From Paramagnetospirillum caucaseum (GTDB lineage: Bacteria; Pseudomonadota; Alphaproteobacteria; Rhodospirillales; Magnetospirillaceae), in the NCBI RefSeq assembly GCF_000342045.1, contig NZ_AONQ01000003.1, positions 62,001 to 126,000 of the forward strand: a DNA stretch of 64,000 bases, given 5' to 3'. The notes below the pieces were generated by a model. It searched no databases and had not been told where the DNA came from. It saw nothing but the letters and a program-made list of their open reading frames with translations. This document shows, piece after piece, positions 39,062 to 49,583 of this stretch; position 1 is the first letter of the stretch, and each line of letters begins with the position of its first letter. Position numbers and translations under genes: made by a program.

Positions 39062-39568
39062 TCAGTGATGCATCATCTTCATCATCGGGCCGTGGCCGCC
39101 ATGGCCGCGCCCGAGGCCGCCCTTGCCGCCGGGCATCAGGTCGTCGGCGGCCTTCTGCTGCTCCAGGGTGAGGGTGGCGTAGAAGGCGCTCATGGCCGGC
39201 ACCAGCTTGCGCAGGGCCTCGGTCCGGGCCTCGGCCTGCCGCTGCATGCGGTCCATGCGCTCGGGCAGGGTGGCGGGCTTGGACGGATCGGTCTTGTCGT
39301 CGCACAGCTTGCGCATGGGGGCGGCGGCTTCCTTGATGACCTCGCCCAGGCGCTTGAACTCGGCCTTCTGGGGCTCGGTCAACTTCAGTTTTGTCTCGGA
39401 ATAGGCCAGATGGGCGGCCATGCGGGCGTCCATGTCGCCGCACATGCGGGACATGCGGTCGAAGCCGGCGGCCTGGGGGGCCGGGTCGGCGGCGCCGGCC
39501 ACGTTCACCAGGGCGGCAAGGCCCAGGGCGATGGCGACGGAAGCGGAAAGAAGGGTGATGCGGCTCAT
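39062..39568 (-). CDS. Spy/CpxP-like periplasmic LTxxQ protein
   Basis: The 168-residue protein has a signal peptide (1-26, ending AGA), two LTxxQ motifs ('LKLTEPQKAEF' and 'ATLTLEQQKAADDL') and a His/Met-rich tail (GRGHGGHGPMMKMMHH). Spy/CpxP proteins are periplasmic chaperones or metal-stress factors. The tail and Cys pair suggest metal binding. It is convergent with the dehydrogenase gene. Confidence 0.85.
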   Translation of the reverse strand: MSRITLLSASVAIALGLAALVNVAGAADPAPQAAGFDRMSRMCGDMDARMAAHLAYSETKLKLTEPQKAEFKRLGEVIKEAAAPMRKLCDDKTDPSKPATLPERMDRMQRQAEARTEALRKLVPAMSAFYATLTLEQQKAADDLMPGGKGGLGRGHGGHGPMMKMMHH

Positions 39569-39667
39569 GGGGTCACCTGTGAACGGGTGGATCGGAATGA
39601 CACCGTTCTACAGGGGGCGCGTAACCGGCGGATGTCGCCGGCGGGGGGAAATGGTAACAGCGGGTAA

Positions 39668-40114
39668 CTAGATGAACAGCATGCCGCCGGTCCTGGACGC
39701 GTCGGCCAGGAAGGTCACCACGCCGCCCTTGGCGACGGGGATGTCGGGGCGCAGTCCGTCGGGGTCCATGCCCAGGGCCTTCAGGCCCATTTCGCAGACC
39801 ATGATGGTGACGCCCAGCGCCACGCAGGCCTCGAGCAATTCCTCGAAGCGCCCGACACCCTTGGCCTTGAAGCCGTCATCCACCCATTTGGCGGCCCGCC
39901 CGTCCGAGCATTTGAGACGGGTCCAGGCCGGCTGGCCGTCGGGAAGGGACTTTTCCAGGACGCGCCCCGCCCACATGGTGAAGAACAGGGTCACCGGGGT
40001 GTTGGAGGCGATCGCCGCGGCGGCCATCACCAGGGCGTAGTGGATGCGGTCGAAATCGCCCGAGAACACCACGATGGACAGCTTGTCCGGGGAATTGCGC
40101 TCAGCCGCAGACAT
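39668..40114 (-). CDS. DsrE/DsrF-like family protein
   Basis: This 148-residue protein has the DsrE-like alpha/beta fold: 'LSIVVFSGDFDRIHYALVMAAAAIA', 'VTLFFTMWAG' and 'ACVALGVTIMVCEMGLKALG'. The Cys in 'MVCEMG' is at the position used for sulfur relay in DsrE-type proteins. It overlaps the MoeB-like gene by 14 bases and ends the cysK-moeB-dsrE run, suggesting intracellular sulfur transfer. The donor is not identified. Confidence 0.83.
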   Translation of the reverse strand: MSAAERNSPDKLSIVVFSGDFDRIHYALVMAAAAIASNTPVTLFFTMWAGRVLEKSLPDGQPAWTRLKCSDGRAAKWVDDGFKAKGVGRFEELLEACVALGVTIMVCEMGLKALGMDPDGLRPDIPVAKGGVVTFLADASRTGGMLFI

Positions 40115-40901
40115 TGGCGGTGCTCCCGTGGCCGGACAGGTCGGTGATGGTGGGATGGTCGCCGCACAGCGGACAGCCGGGGTCGCGCGGCACCCGCACG
40201 GTGCGGAACGCCACCGCGAGGGCGTCGTAGATCACCAGCTTGCCGGCCAGAGATTCGCCAATGCCCAGCAATTCCTTGAGCACCTCGGTGGCCTGCATGG
40301 CTCCCATGGTGCCGGCGATGGCGCCCAGCACCCCGGCGCTGGAACAGGTGGGCACATGGCCTTCGGGCGGGGCCTCGCGGTAGATGCAGCGATAGCAGGG
40401 GCCGCCGGGCCTGTAGGTGGACAACTGGCCGTCGAAGCGCAGGATAGCCGCCGACACCAGGGTCTTGCCCTCGAGGCGCGCCGCGTCGTTGACCAGGAAG
40501 CGGGTGGGGAAGTTGTCCGAGCCGTCGGCGATCACCTGGAAGTCGCGGAAGATTTCCCGCGCGTTGTCCTTGTCGAGGCGCGCCCGGATGGGCACCACCT
40601 TGACGTCGGGATTGATGTCGGCCACCGCGTTGGCCGCGCTCGCCACCTTGGCCGTCCCCACCCCCGAGGTGCGGTGGATGATCTGGCGCTGCAGGTTGGA
40701 CAGCTCCACGTCGTCGTCGTCGATCACCCCGATGGTCCCCACCCCGGCGGCGGCCAGGTAGAGGATCACCGGCGAGCCCAGCCCGCCCGCCCCGATCACC
40801 AGGGCGGAGGACCCGAGGAGCTTCGCCTGTCCGATGCCGCCCACCTCCGGCAGGATGATGTGGCGGGCGTAGCGGTGGATCTGCTCCTCGGTGAAGTCCA
40901 T
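40101..40901 (-). CDS. moeB: MoeB/ThiF-family adenylyltransferase
   Basis: The 266-residue E1-like enzyme has 'VIGAGGLGSPVILYLAAAGVG', 'DDDDVELSNLQRQ' and zinc cysteine pairs CYRC and CPLC. A conserved Cys in 'VPTCSSAGVLG' is also present. It adenylates the C-terminus of a ubiquitin-like sulfur carrier (MoaD or ThiS). It has no rhodanese domain. No carrier gene is adjacent; the neighbouring cysK and DsrE-like genes suggest sulfur mobilisation. Confidence 0.9.
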   Translation of the reverse strand: MDFTEEQIHRYARHIILPEVGGIGQAKLLGSSALVIGAGGLGSPVILYLAAAGVGTIGVIDDDDVELSNLQRQIIHRTSGVGTAKVASAANAVADINPDVKVVPIRARLDKDNAREIFRDFQVIADGSDNFPTRFLVNDAARLEGKTLVSAAILRFDGQLSTYRPGGPCYRCIYREAPPEGHVPTCSSAGVLGAIAGTMGAMQATEVLKELLGIGESLAGKLVIYDALAVAFRTVRVPRDPGCPLCGDHPTITDLSGHGSTANVCG

Positions 40902-40911
40902 TGAGTGGCTC

Positions 40912-41871
<960 letters not shown>

Positions 41872-41883
41872 CTGGAATTCCCC

Positions 41884-41920
41884 ACAACTATGTTGTAATA
41901 CGATGCTTAACTACATCGTA
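41884..41920. promoter_or_regulatory. Two dyads in the cysK leader, candidate Rrf2 operator
   Basis: ACAAC-TAT-GTTGT (41884-41896) and TACGATG (41899-41905) paired with CATCGTA (41914-41920) fill the gap between rrf2 and cysK. Rrf2 regulators such as CymR and IscR bind AT-rich dyads, and the position suits repression of cysK-moeB-dsrE. Confidence 0.5.
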
Positions 41921-41926
41921 CCAAGG

Positions 41927-42382
41927 TTAGATGATGAAGTCCAACTTCTGATGCGCCTCGCTGGGGATGCCGCCCTTGTAGGCGCGCATGCACAGCTCAT
42001 CGATGGAGATGGCGTCCAGGCGGGACATGATCTCCTCGGTCAGGTCGCCCCACATGGGCCGGATGACGTGCTTGCCCAGTTCCGAGGCGGGCATGTCCTG
42101 GTAGGGGTCCTCGGCGGTTTCCAGGGCGCGGACCACGCGCACCACCTCGCCCACCGAGATGCGGCGGCGCTCCCGCGCCAGGCGGTAGCCGCCCCGGGGA
42201 CCGCGCACGCCGACCAGGAGTCCGGCACGCACCAGTTGCTGCAGGGTCTGTTCGAGATAGCGGCGGGGAATGCCCTGGCGCCGCGTGATCTCGCGGCTCT
42301 GCACCGGTTCGCCGCCGGCATGGTAGGCGATGTCGAGAACCGCCTCGATGGCGAACAGCATTTTCTTCGACGGCCGAAGCAT
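41927..42382 (-). CDS. Rrf2-family transcriptional regulator
   Basis: The 151-residue protein has a winged helix-turn-helix ('REITRRQGIPRRYLEQTLQQLVRAGLL', abridged) and 'VRGPRGGYRLARERRRISVGEVVR'. It lacks the three-Cys cluster of IscR and has a single Cys (CMRAYKGG), so it is more like CymR-type regulators of cysteine synthesis, fitting its place before cysK. It begins 3 bases after dut. Confidence 0.88.
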   Translation of the reverse strand: MLRPSKKMLFAIEAVLDIAYHAGGEPVQSREITRRQGIPRRYLEQTLQQLVRAGLLVGVRGPRGGYRLARERRRISVGEVVRVVRALETAEDPYQDMPASELGKHVIRPMWGDLTEEIMSRLDAISIDELCMRAYKGGIPSEAHQKLDFII

Positions 42383-42385
42383 GTC

Positions 42386-42850
42386 CTATTCCTTCTTCCC
42401 CGTTCCCGTGGAGCCGAAGCCCCCGGTCCCCCTTTGGGTGTCGTCCAGAGTGCCGGCCTCGCGCCAGACGGCGCGCGCGACCGGGGCGATCACCATCTGG
42501 GCGATGCGCATGCCGCGCGAGATGGCGAAGGCGGTGTCGCCCAGATTGACCAGGATGACGCCGATCTCGCCGCGGTAATCGGCGTCGATGGTCCCCGGCG
42601 CGTTGAGCACGGTGATTCCGTGCTTGGCGGCCAGCCCGGAACGCGGCCGCACCTGCGCCTCGTGACCGTCTGGCAGGGCGATGGCGAAGCCGGTGGGGAT
42701 CAGGGCGCGCCTGCCCGGCGCCAGCTCGATATCGGCCGGGATGCAGGCCATCAGGTCCATGCCGGCGGCATGGGCCGTCTCGTAGGCGGGCAGGGGCAGG
42801 TCGGCGGCATGCTCCAGGCGTCTGATGGCGACGGTTACATCCTTGCTCAT
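42386..42850 (-). CDS. dut: dUTP diphosphatase (trimeric dUTPase)
   Basis: The 154-residue enzyme hydrolyses dUTP to dUMP. The five dUTPase motifs are visible, including 'AGMDLMA', '[11 protein letters not shown]', '[13 protein letters not shown]' and the C-terminal '[10 protein letters not shown]'. The ATG at 42850 shares one base with the coaBC stop; a GTG one codon earlier would give a GTGA overlap. Confidence 0.96.
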   Translation of the reverse strand: MSKDVTVAIRRLEHAADLPLPAYETAHAAGMDLMACIPADIELAPGRRALIPTGFAIALPDGHEAQVRPRSGLAAKHGITVLNAPGTIDADYRGEIGVILVNLGDTAFAISRGMRIAQMVIAPVARAVWREAGTLDDTQRGTGGFGSTGTGKKE

Positions 42851-44055
42851 CACATCTTCCCCAAGGCTTTGGCGATGCGTTCGGCCAGATTGCGGGCCAC
42901 CTCGTCCTTGCCCATGGCGGGCCAGGATTCCGTCCCCGCTCCGTCGATGATGTGGACGGTGTTGGAATCGCCGCCGAAGGTGCCGGTGGCCTCGGACACA
43001 TCGTTAGCGACGATCCAGTCGCAGCCCTTGCGCGCCAACTTGTCGGCGGCGTGCTCCAGCAGCCTTTCCGTCTCGGCGGCGAAGCCCACCACTAGGCGGG
43101 GCCGGACCGGCGCTTCCGCCTTGGACACCGTCATCAGGATGTCGGGATTGGGGGTCAACTCGATGGTGGGGGGCGGGTCGCCCACCTTCTTCTTGCGCTT
43201 CTCGGTGGCGCGGTTGGCCACACTCCAGTCGGCCACGGCGGCCGCGCAGACCACCACATCGGCGGGCAGCGCGCCCCGCACCGCGCCCAGCATCTGGAGG
43301 GCGCTTTCCACCCTGATGACGCGCAGGCCGGGCGGGTCGGGGATGGTCACCGGGCCGCTGACCAGGGTGACCTCGGCGCCCAGGGCGGCCAGGGCGGCGG
43401 CGATGGCGTGACCCTGCTTGCCCGAGGAACGGTTGGCGATGAAGCGCACCGGGTCGATGGCCTCATGGGTCGGACCGCTGGTGACCACGGCCTTGACGCC
43501 CTTCAGCGGGCCATCGCAGAGCAGCGTCTCGATGCGCTCCAGGATTTCCGCCGCCTCGGCCATGCGCCCCGCCCCCACCTCGCCGCAGGCCAGATCGCCG
43601 GCCCCGGGGCCGATGCGCAGGATGCCGCGCGATTCCAGCAGGGCCAGATTGGCCCTTGTGGCTGGGTGCTCCCACATCATGGTGTTCATGGCCGGGGCCA
43701 CCAGCACCTTCTTGTCGGTGGCCAGCAAGGCGGTGGAGGCCAGATCGTCGGCGATGCCGGCCGCCATCTTGGCCAGCAGGTTGGCGGTGGCCGGGGCCAC
43801 CACCACCAGATCGGCCTCGCGCGACAGGCGGATATGGCCCATCTCGGCCTCGTCGGTCAGCGAGAAGGTCTCCTGGTAGACCTTGTCCCCCGACAGGGCG
43901 GCGATGGCCAGCGGCGTCACGAAATTGGCCCCGCCCCGGGTCAGGATGCAGCGCACGGCGCAGCCCCGATCCTTCAGGCGGCGGATCAGCTCCAGCGACT
44001 TGTAGGCGGCAATGCCGCCCGAGATGATGAGAAGAACCCGTCTGCCAGCCAGCAC
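42850..44055 (-). CDS. coaBC: Bifunctional phosphopantothenoylcysteine decarboxylase/phosphopantothenate-cysteine ligase
   Basis: The 401-residue enzyme performs two steps of coenzyme A synthesis. The FMN-dependent CoaC half (about 1-180) has '[15 protein letters not shown]', '[13 protein letters not shown]' and the active Cys in '[13 protein letters not shown]'. The CoaB half has '[24 protein letters not shown]' (in part) and 'AAVADW'. It overlaps dut and heads the coaBC-dut-rrf2-cysK-moeB-dsrE strand run. Confidence 0.96.
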   Translation of the reverse strand: MLAGRRVLLIISGGIAAYKSLELIRRLKDRGCAVRCILTRGGANFVTPLAIAALSGDKVYQETFSLTDEAEMGHIRLSREADLVVVAPATANLLAKMAAGIADDLASTALLATDKKVLVAPAMNTMMWEHPATRANLALLESRGILRIGPGAGDLACGEVGAGRMAEAAEILERIETLLCDGPLKGVKAVVTSGPTHEAIDPVRFIANRSSGKQGHAIAAALAALGAEVTLVSGPVTIPDPPGLRVIRVESALQMLGAVRGALPADVVVCAAAVADWSVANRATEKRKKKVGDPPPTIELTPNPDILMTVSKAEAPVRPRLVVGFAAETERLLEHAADKLARKGCDWIVANDVSEATGTFGGDSNTVHIIDGAGTESWPAMGKDEVARNLAERIAKALGKM

Positions 44056-44152
44056 TGTGAAGCCTCGGAAAAATACGGTAGCGTTGTGTGGATAACCGTA
44101 GCGGTCCGGGGGCGAGGGTGCAAGGGGGGAGTGGCCTCCATAAGAAAAACCC

Positions 44153-44188
44153 CCCTCCCGTTGCCGGGAGAGGGGTTTCCTGTAACGC
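44153..44188 (-). terminator. Intrinsic terminator of groESL
   Basis: On the reverse strand a 14-base stem (44175-44188 with 44157-44170, one mismatch) and TTGC-side loop are followed by a T-rich tail (TTTTTCT). It lies 26 bases after the groEL stop. Confidence 0.85.
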
Positions 44189-44213
44189 GATGAGCGTCGG
44201 TCGGCTTGGACTT

Positions 44214-45884
<1,671 letters not shown>

Positions 45885-45900
45885 CTATAGAATTCGTGGG

Positions 45901-46188
45901 TTAGGCGAGAATGCCGAGAATGTCGGATTCCTTCATGATCAGCAGATCGACGCCGTCGATCTTGACCTCGGTGCCGGACCACTTGCCGAACAGCACGCGG
46001 TCGCCGGCCTTGACGTCGAGGGCGACCAGCTTGCCGTCATCGCCGCGGGTGCCGGAGCCGACGGCCACGACTTCGCCCTGCATGGGCTTTTCCTTGGCGG
46101 TGTCGGGGATGATGATGCCGCCGGCGGTCTTCTCTTCGGCGTCGAGGCGCTTCACCAGCACGCGATCATGGAGCGGTCTGAACTTCAT
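45901..46188 (-). CDS. groES: Co-chaperonin GroES
   Basis: The 95-residue protein has '[33 protein letters not shown]' as its opening and mobile loop and caps GroEL. It is 28 bases upstream of groEL and begins 46 bases after the CIRCE element. Confidence 0.98.
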   Translation of the reverse strand: MKFRPLHDRVLVKRLDAEEKTAGGIIIPDTAKEKPMQGEVVAVGSGTRGDDGKLVALDVKAGDRVLFGKWSGTEVKIDGVDLLIMKESDILGILA

Positions 46189-46234
46189 TTTGGGAATAAC
46201 CTCCGTAAGACGGTTCGATCCAGCCGGGGCGCTG

Positions 46235-46261
46235 TTAGCACTCTCCGGCGACGAGTGCCAA
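46235..46261. promoter_or_regulatory. CIRCE element (HrcA operator) upstream of groESL
   Basis: TTAGCACTC, nine bases, then GAGTGCCAA match the CIRCE consensus TTAGCACTC-N9-GAGTGCTAA with one mismatch. HrcA repressor binding there would give heat-shock control of groESL. Confidence 0.95.
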
Positions 46262-46351
46262 CCATCTAGGAGGGGTCTGGGGGAGAGTCAAGCAAGATCG
46301 GGTGAATTTCTCCCCAAAGCCGGGAGGGCTTTAAGCCAACTTAATGATTCG

Positions 46352-46361
46352 TAATGATAAT
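46352..46361. promoter_or_regulatory. Weak Fur-box-like core upstream of the DUF2076 gene
   Basis: TAATGATAAT matches the core of the Fur consensus; over 19 bases about 12 agree. It lies 71 bases before the DUF2076 start, in the gap divergent from groESL. The match may be chance. Confidence 0.22.
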
Positions 46362-46432
46362 TTTCTGCCATGGACTTGCCGCGATTCGCACCTACATTCT
46401 TGGCTCCAGTTTCATAATCGGGATGAAGACCC

Positions 46433-47083
46433 ATGACTCCCCAGGAACGTGACCTGATCCAAAGCGTGTTCGACCGTCTGGCCCGTCTGTCCGGCGGTCC
46501 CAAGGACCGCGAGGCCGAGGCCCTGATCCTCGACCGCCTGCGCTCCGTGCCCGATTCCGCCTACAATCTGGTGGAGGCGGTGGTGGTGCAGGAAATGGCC
46601 ATCAAGGAGAACGAGGCCCGCATCCGCGACCTCGAGGCCCGGCTGGCCAACCAGACCCAGCCGCAGCAGCAGCCGGCGCCGGGCTTCGGCCGCTCGGCCT
46701 GGGGCGGCGGGCGCGGTTCGGTGCCGTCGACCCAGGCGCCGCAGCAGCAGGCCCAGCAGCAGCAATACGCCCAGCAGCCCCAGCAATACGGCCAGCCCTC
46801 GCCCTGGGGCGGCCAGCCCTCGGCCGGCGGCGGCTTCCTGCGCACGGCGGCGGGGGCGGCGGTGGGCGTGGCCGGCGGCATGCTGCTGGCCAACAGCATC
46901 TCCGGCATGTTCGCCGGCGGCAGCCATGGCGGGGGCGCGCCCAGCGCCCAGCAGGCCTCGGACACCGGCGGCCATGCCCCGGCCGACGCTCCGCCGGTGG
47001 GCTACGACACCAACGTGGCCGACGACCAGGGTTATGGCGGCTTCGATTCCGGCTTCGACATGGGCGGCGACGACAGCTTCTAG
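46433..47083 (+). CDS. DUF2076 protein
   Basis: The 216-residue protein starts with the DUF2076 signature ('MTPQERDLIQSVFDRLARL', 'DREAEALI', 'AYNLVEAVVVQEMAI'). A coiled coil (about 60-75), a Gln/Pro-rich linker and a Gly/Ala-rich hydrophobic segment (about 135-165, 'AAGAAVGVAGGMLLANSI') follow. The tail is acidic and Gly-rich. Family function is unknown; envelope or surface association is likely from the hydrophobic segment. It is divergent from groESL. Confidence 0.85.
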   Translation: MTPQERDLIQSVFDRLARLSGGPKDREAEALILDRLRSVPDSAYNLVEAVVVQEMAIKENEARIRDLEARLANQTQPQQQPAPGFGRSAWGGGRGSVPSTQAPQQQAQQQQYAQQPQQYGQPSPWGGQPSAGGGFLRTAAGAAVGVAGGMLLANSISGMFAGGSHGGGAPSAQQASDTGGHAPADAPPVGYDTNVADDQGYGGFDSGFDMGGDDSF

Positions 47084-47104
47084 ACCATCAACATTGCATT
47101 GGCG

Positions 47105-47135
47105 GAAACCGCTCCCCTATAAAGGGGGCGGTTTC
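47105..47135 (+). terminator. Hairpin after the DUF2076 gene
   Basis: GAAACCGCTCCCCT and AGGGGGCGGTTTC pair with a one-base bulge around ATAA. There is no T run, so it may act as a weak terminator or mRNA end between this gene and the DUF1178 gene. Confidence 0.55.
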
Positions 47136-47154
47136 CCTGCATCGAGAGCCCGAC

Positions 47155-47397
47155 ATGATCCTCTACACCCTGCGCTGCTCCCATGATCATCACTTCGAGG
47201 AGTGGTTCGACAACAGCGGTGATTACGATTCCAAGAAGGATGCCGGCGCGCTGACCTGTCCCGAATGCGGCGACAAGGAGGTGGGCAAGGCGATCATGGC
47301 TCCCAACGTGGGCAAGGGCCGCGCGGCGGCCGTCCCGCCGCCCAGTTGCGGCACGCCCATGGGCTGCGGCGGCTGCCCCATGGCGGGAAGCCATTGA
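47155..47397 (+). CDS. Short DUF1178/FmdB-like zinc-ribbon protein
   Basis: The 80-residue protein begins 'MILYTLRCSHDHHFEEWFDNS' (one residue past the family core) and has 'LTCPECGDKEVGKAIMAP', a CPxCG half zinc ribbon paired with the first Cys. DUF1178 proteins are usually about 140-150 residues; this one ends early with a Cys/Gly tail (CGTPMGCGGCPM), more like FmdB-type regulators. Role unknown. Confidence 0.75.
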   Translation: MILYTLRCSHDHHFEEWFDNSGDYDSKKDAGALTCPECGDKEVGKAIMAPNVGKGRAAAVPPPSCGTPMGCGGCPMAGSH

Positions 47398-47420
47398 TAT
47401 AGGCCCCTCAATCGCCGGGC

Positions 47421-47462
47421 GGGCTTGTCCCAAGCCCTTGGCTTTCGCCGCATAAGCGGCGG
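47421..47462. other. Intergenic hairpins between convergent DUF1178 and hyfI genes
   Basis: GGGCTTG/CAAGCCC (47421-47437, 3-base loop) and CGCCGC/GCGGCG (47446-47461, 4-base loop) lie in the 132-base gap where convergent transcription ends. No T runs are present. Confidence 0.4.
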
Positions 47463-47529
47463 CGGCCCTTGGCCTTGCCTCCGGGCTTCGCCCGTCGGTG
47501 AGTTTCGTCCCCTCGGCGCAGGCTGCGTA

Positions 47530-48066
47530 TTATCCCCTGTCCACCGTATCCAGCAGGGCCAGCAGCCCGGCCAGGATCTGGCGGGGCGACGGCGGGCAGC
47601 CGGGGATGTGCAGGTCCACCGGCACCACGTCCGAGACTCCCCCCACCACCGCATAGGAGCCGGCGAAGCAGCCGCCGTCCTTGCCGCAATCGCCCATGGC
47701 GACGATCCAGCGCGGCTCGGGCGTCGCCTCCACCGTGCGGCGCAGGGCTTCCTCCATGTTGCGCGTCACCGGCCCGGTGACCAGCAGCACGTCGGCATGG
47801 CGCGGGCTGGCGACGAAGCGGATGCCGAAGCGCTCCAGGTCGTAGATGGGGTGGTTGACGGCGTGAATCTCCAGCTCGCAGCCATTGCACGAGCCGGCGT
47901 CAACCTCGCGGATGGACAGCGAGCGGCCCAGCCGCCCCCGCGCCCGCCGGCCCAGGGCCTCGGCCAGTTCCGCCACGCCGTCCGGGTCGGGCGGCGGCGC
48001 GTCCTTCATGGTGTGGGGGCCCCTGAGCAGGTGGCGGGCCAGGATCCTGGCGATGGGCGGGATCAT
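47530..48066 (-). CDS. hyfI: HyfI/NuoB-like iron-sulfur subunit of an Ehr-type complex
   Basis: The 178-residue protein is the small (20-kDa) subunit shared by group 4 hydrogenases and complex I. Cys60, Cys63 (SCNGCELE), Cys127 (GDCGKDGG) and Cys157 (IPGCPPSP) match the ligands of the proximal 4Fe-4S cluster, so electron transfer appears intact. It overlaps the large-subunit gene by 4 bases. An alternative start is Met20. It faces the cytoplasm at the membrane with the HyfG-like subunit. Confidence 0.9.
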   Translation of the reverse strand: MIPPIARILARHLLRGPHTMKDAPPPDPDGVAELAEALGRRARGRLGRSLSIREVDAGSCNGCELEIHAVNHPIYDLERFGIRFVASPRHADVLLVTGPVTRNMEEALRRTVEATPEPRWIVAMGDCGKDGGCFAGSYAVVGGVSDVVPVDLHIPGCPPSPRQILAGLLALLDTVDRG

Positions 48067-49583
48067 AAATCATGCCCCGAGTACGAGCAGTTGAACGACT
48101 TGTTGCACAGCGGGAAGTCGGCGACGATGTTGCCCTCGATGGCGGCCTCCAGCAGCGGCCACTGGAACCACGAGGGGTCGTGGGTATGGCAACGCTCGAC
48201 CACATGGTCGGCGCCCATGCGCAGCCAGACCACCACCTCGCCGCGGAAGCTTTCGGCCAGGCCCAGTCCCTCGCCCGCCACCTCGGGCACCGGCACGCGG
48301 AAGGCGCCGTCGGGCATCTCGTGCAGCATGCGGTTGATGAGGTGCAGGGATTCCTTGGCTTCGGCGAAGCGCACCAGGACGCGGGCGTTGACGTCGCCCT
48401 CGGTCAGCACCGGCACGGTCATGTCCAGCTTGTCGTAGGGCGGGTAGCCCGGCGCCTGCCGGGCGTCGTGGCCGCGCCCCGAGGCTCTTCCCACGAAGCC
48501 GCCGGCCCCGAAGCGGTGGATCAGCGAGGTCTGGACGATGCCGGTGCTGACCGTGCGGTCCGACAGGGACGGGGTGTTCTCATAAAGCTGGTAGGCCTGG
48601 TCGAACAGGCGGACGAAACCGTGCAGCAGGTGCTTCAGCGCCTCGGCCCCCTCGTCGGAGAGGTCGCGGGCCACGCCGCCCGGCACCACCCGGTCCATGT
48701 TGAGGCGGTGGCCGAACAGGGCGTCGTTGGCCCGCAGGATCTTTTCGCGCAGCACGCCCATATGCGACAGCATCACCGCGAAGGCGGCGTCGTTGCATAC
48801 CGCGCCGATGTCGAAGACGTGGTTGGCCACCCGCTCCATCTCGGCCATCACGCCGCGCAGCCAATGGGCGCGCTGGGGCAGCTCGCACCCTGTGGCGGCC
48901 TCGACGGCGCGGGCGAAAGCCAGGGAATAGGCCACGGTGGCATCGCCCGAGACTCTGCCTGCGATGCGCGCCGCCTTGTCCAGGGGGGCGCCCGACAGCA
49001 GTCCCTCGATCCCCTTGTGCTGGTAGCCCAGGCGCTGCTCCAGGCGCACCACCGCCTCGCCCTGGCAGTGGAAGCGGAAATGCCCGGGCTCGATCACCCC
49101 GGCATGGACCGGCCCCACCGGAATCTGGTGCAGCCCCTCGCCCTCGGCCTTCAGGAAGGGATAGGAATCGGGCTCGGCGGACGGCCCCATGGGCTGGGCG
49201 GCCAGGGGCATGCGGCTCGGCCAGCGGCCGTGATCCAGCCAGTGGCGCCGGTCCTCCAGCCCCACCGGAGTCAGGCCCCAGACGTCGTGGATGGCCCGCT
49301 CGATGCGGATGACCCCGGGCCGCACGTTGCCCAGCGCCAGGAAGCGGCGGTCGGCGCAATGGTGCGACGCCACGGCGATGTCGCCGGCGGTTTCGTCCCT
49401 GAGCGCCACATGGATGTGCTCGCGCTCGGCCCATTCGGCCATCACCGACCATTCCGCCACCCGCAGACGGTCGATCAGCTGGCGCCAGCCCTTGAGGTCG
49501 AGGAGGAAGCGCGGCCACGGCCGGTGCCCCTCGACCGGCCGGCCGAGCGACAGGAATTCCAGCAAGGTGACGTCGCCCATCAT
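48063..49583 (-). CDS. hyfG: HyfG-like large subunit (NuoC-NuoD fusion) lacking NiFe ligands
   Basis: The 506-residue protein fuses a NuoC-like N-terminus (about 1-140) to a NuoD/hydrogenase large-subunit domain ('QIPVGPVHAGVIEPGHFRF', 'YQHKGIEGL'). At the position of the N-terminal RxCGxC metal motif of NiFe hydrogenases it reads RVSGDAT (210-216), and the C-terminus reads FPLCNKSFNCSYSGHDL instead of DPCxxC. The NiFe site therefore cannot be built normally. This is characteristic of energy-converting hydrogenase-related (Ehr) complexes. The substrate is unknown. ATGA overlaps link it to both neighbours. Confidence 0.87.
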   Translation of the reverse strand: MMGDVTLLEFLSLGRPVEGHRPWPRFLLDLKGWRQLIDRLRVAEWSVMAEWAEREHIHVALRDETAGDIAVASHHCADRRFLALGNVRPGVIRIERAIHDVWGLTPVGLEDRRHWLDHGRWPSRMPLAAQPMGPSAEPDSYPFLKAEGEGLHQIPVGPVHAGVIEPGHFRFHCQGEAVVRLEQRLGYQHKGIEGLLSGAPLDKAARIAGRVSGDATVAYSLAFARAVEAATGCELPQRAHWLRGVMAEMERVANHVFDIGAVCNDAAFAVMLSHMGVLREKILRANDALFGHRLNMDRVVPGGVARDLSDEGAEALKHLLHGFVRLFDQAYQLYENTPSLSDRTVSTGIVQTSLIHRFGAGGFVGRASGRGHDARQAPGYPPYDKLDMTVPVLTEGDVNARVLVRFAEAKESLHLINRMLHEMPDGAFRVPVPEVAGEGLGLAESFRGEVVVWLRMGADHVVERCHTHDPSWFQWPLLEAAIEGNIVADFPLCNKSFNCSYSGHDL

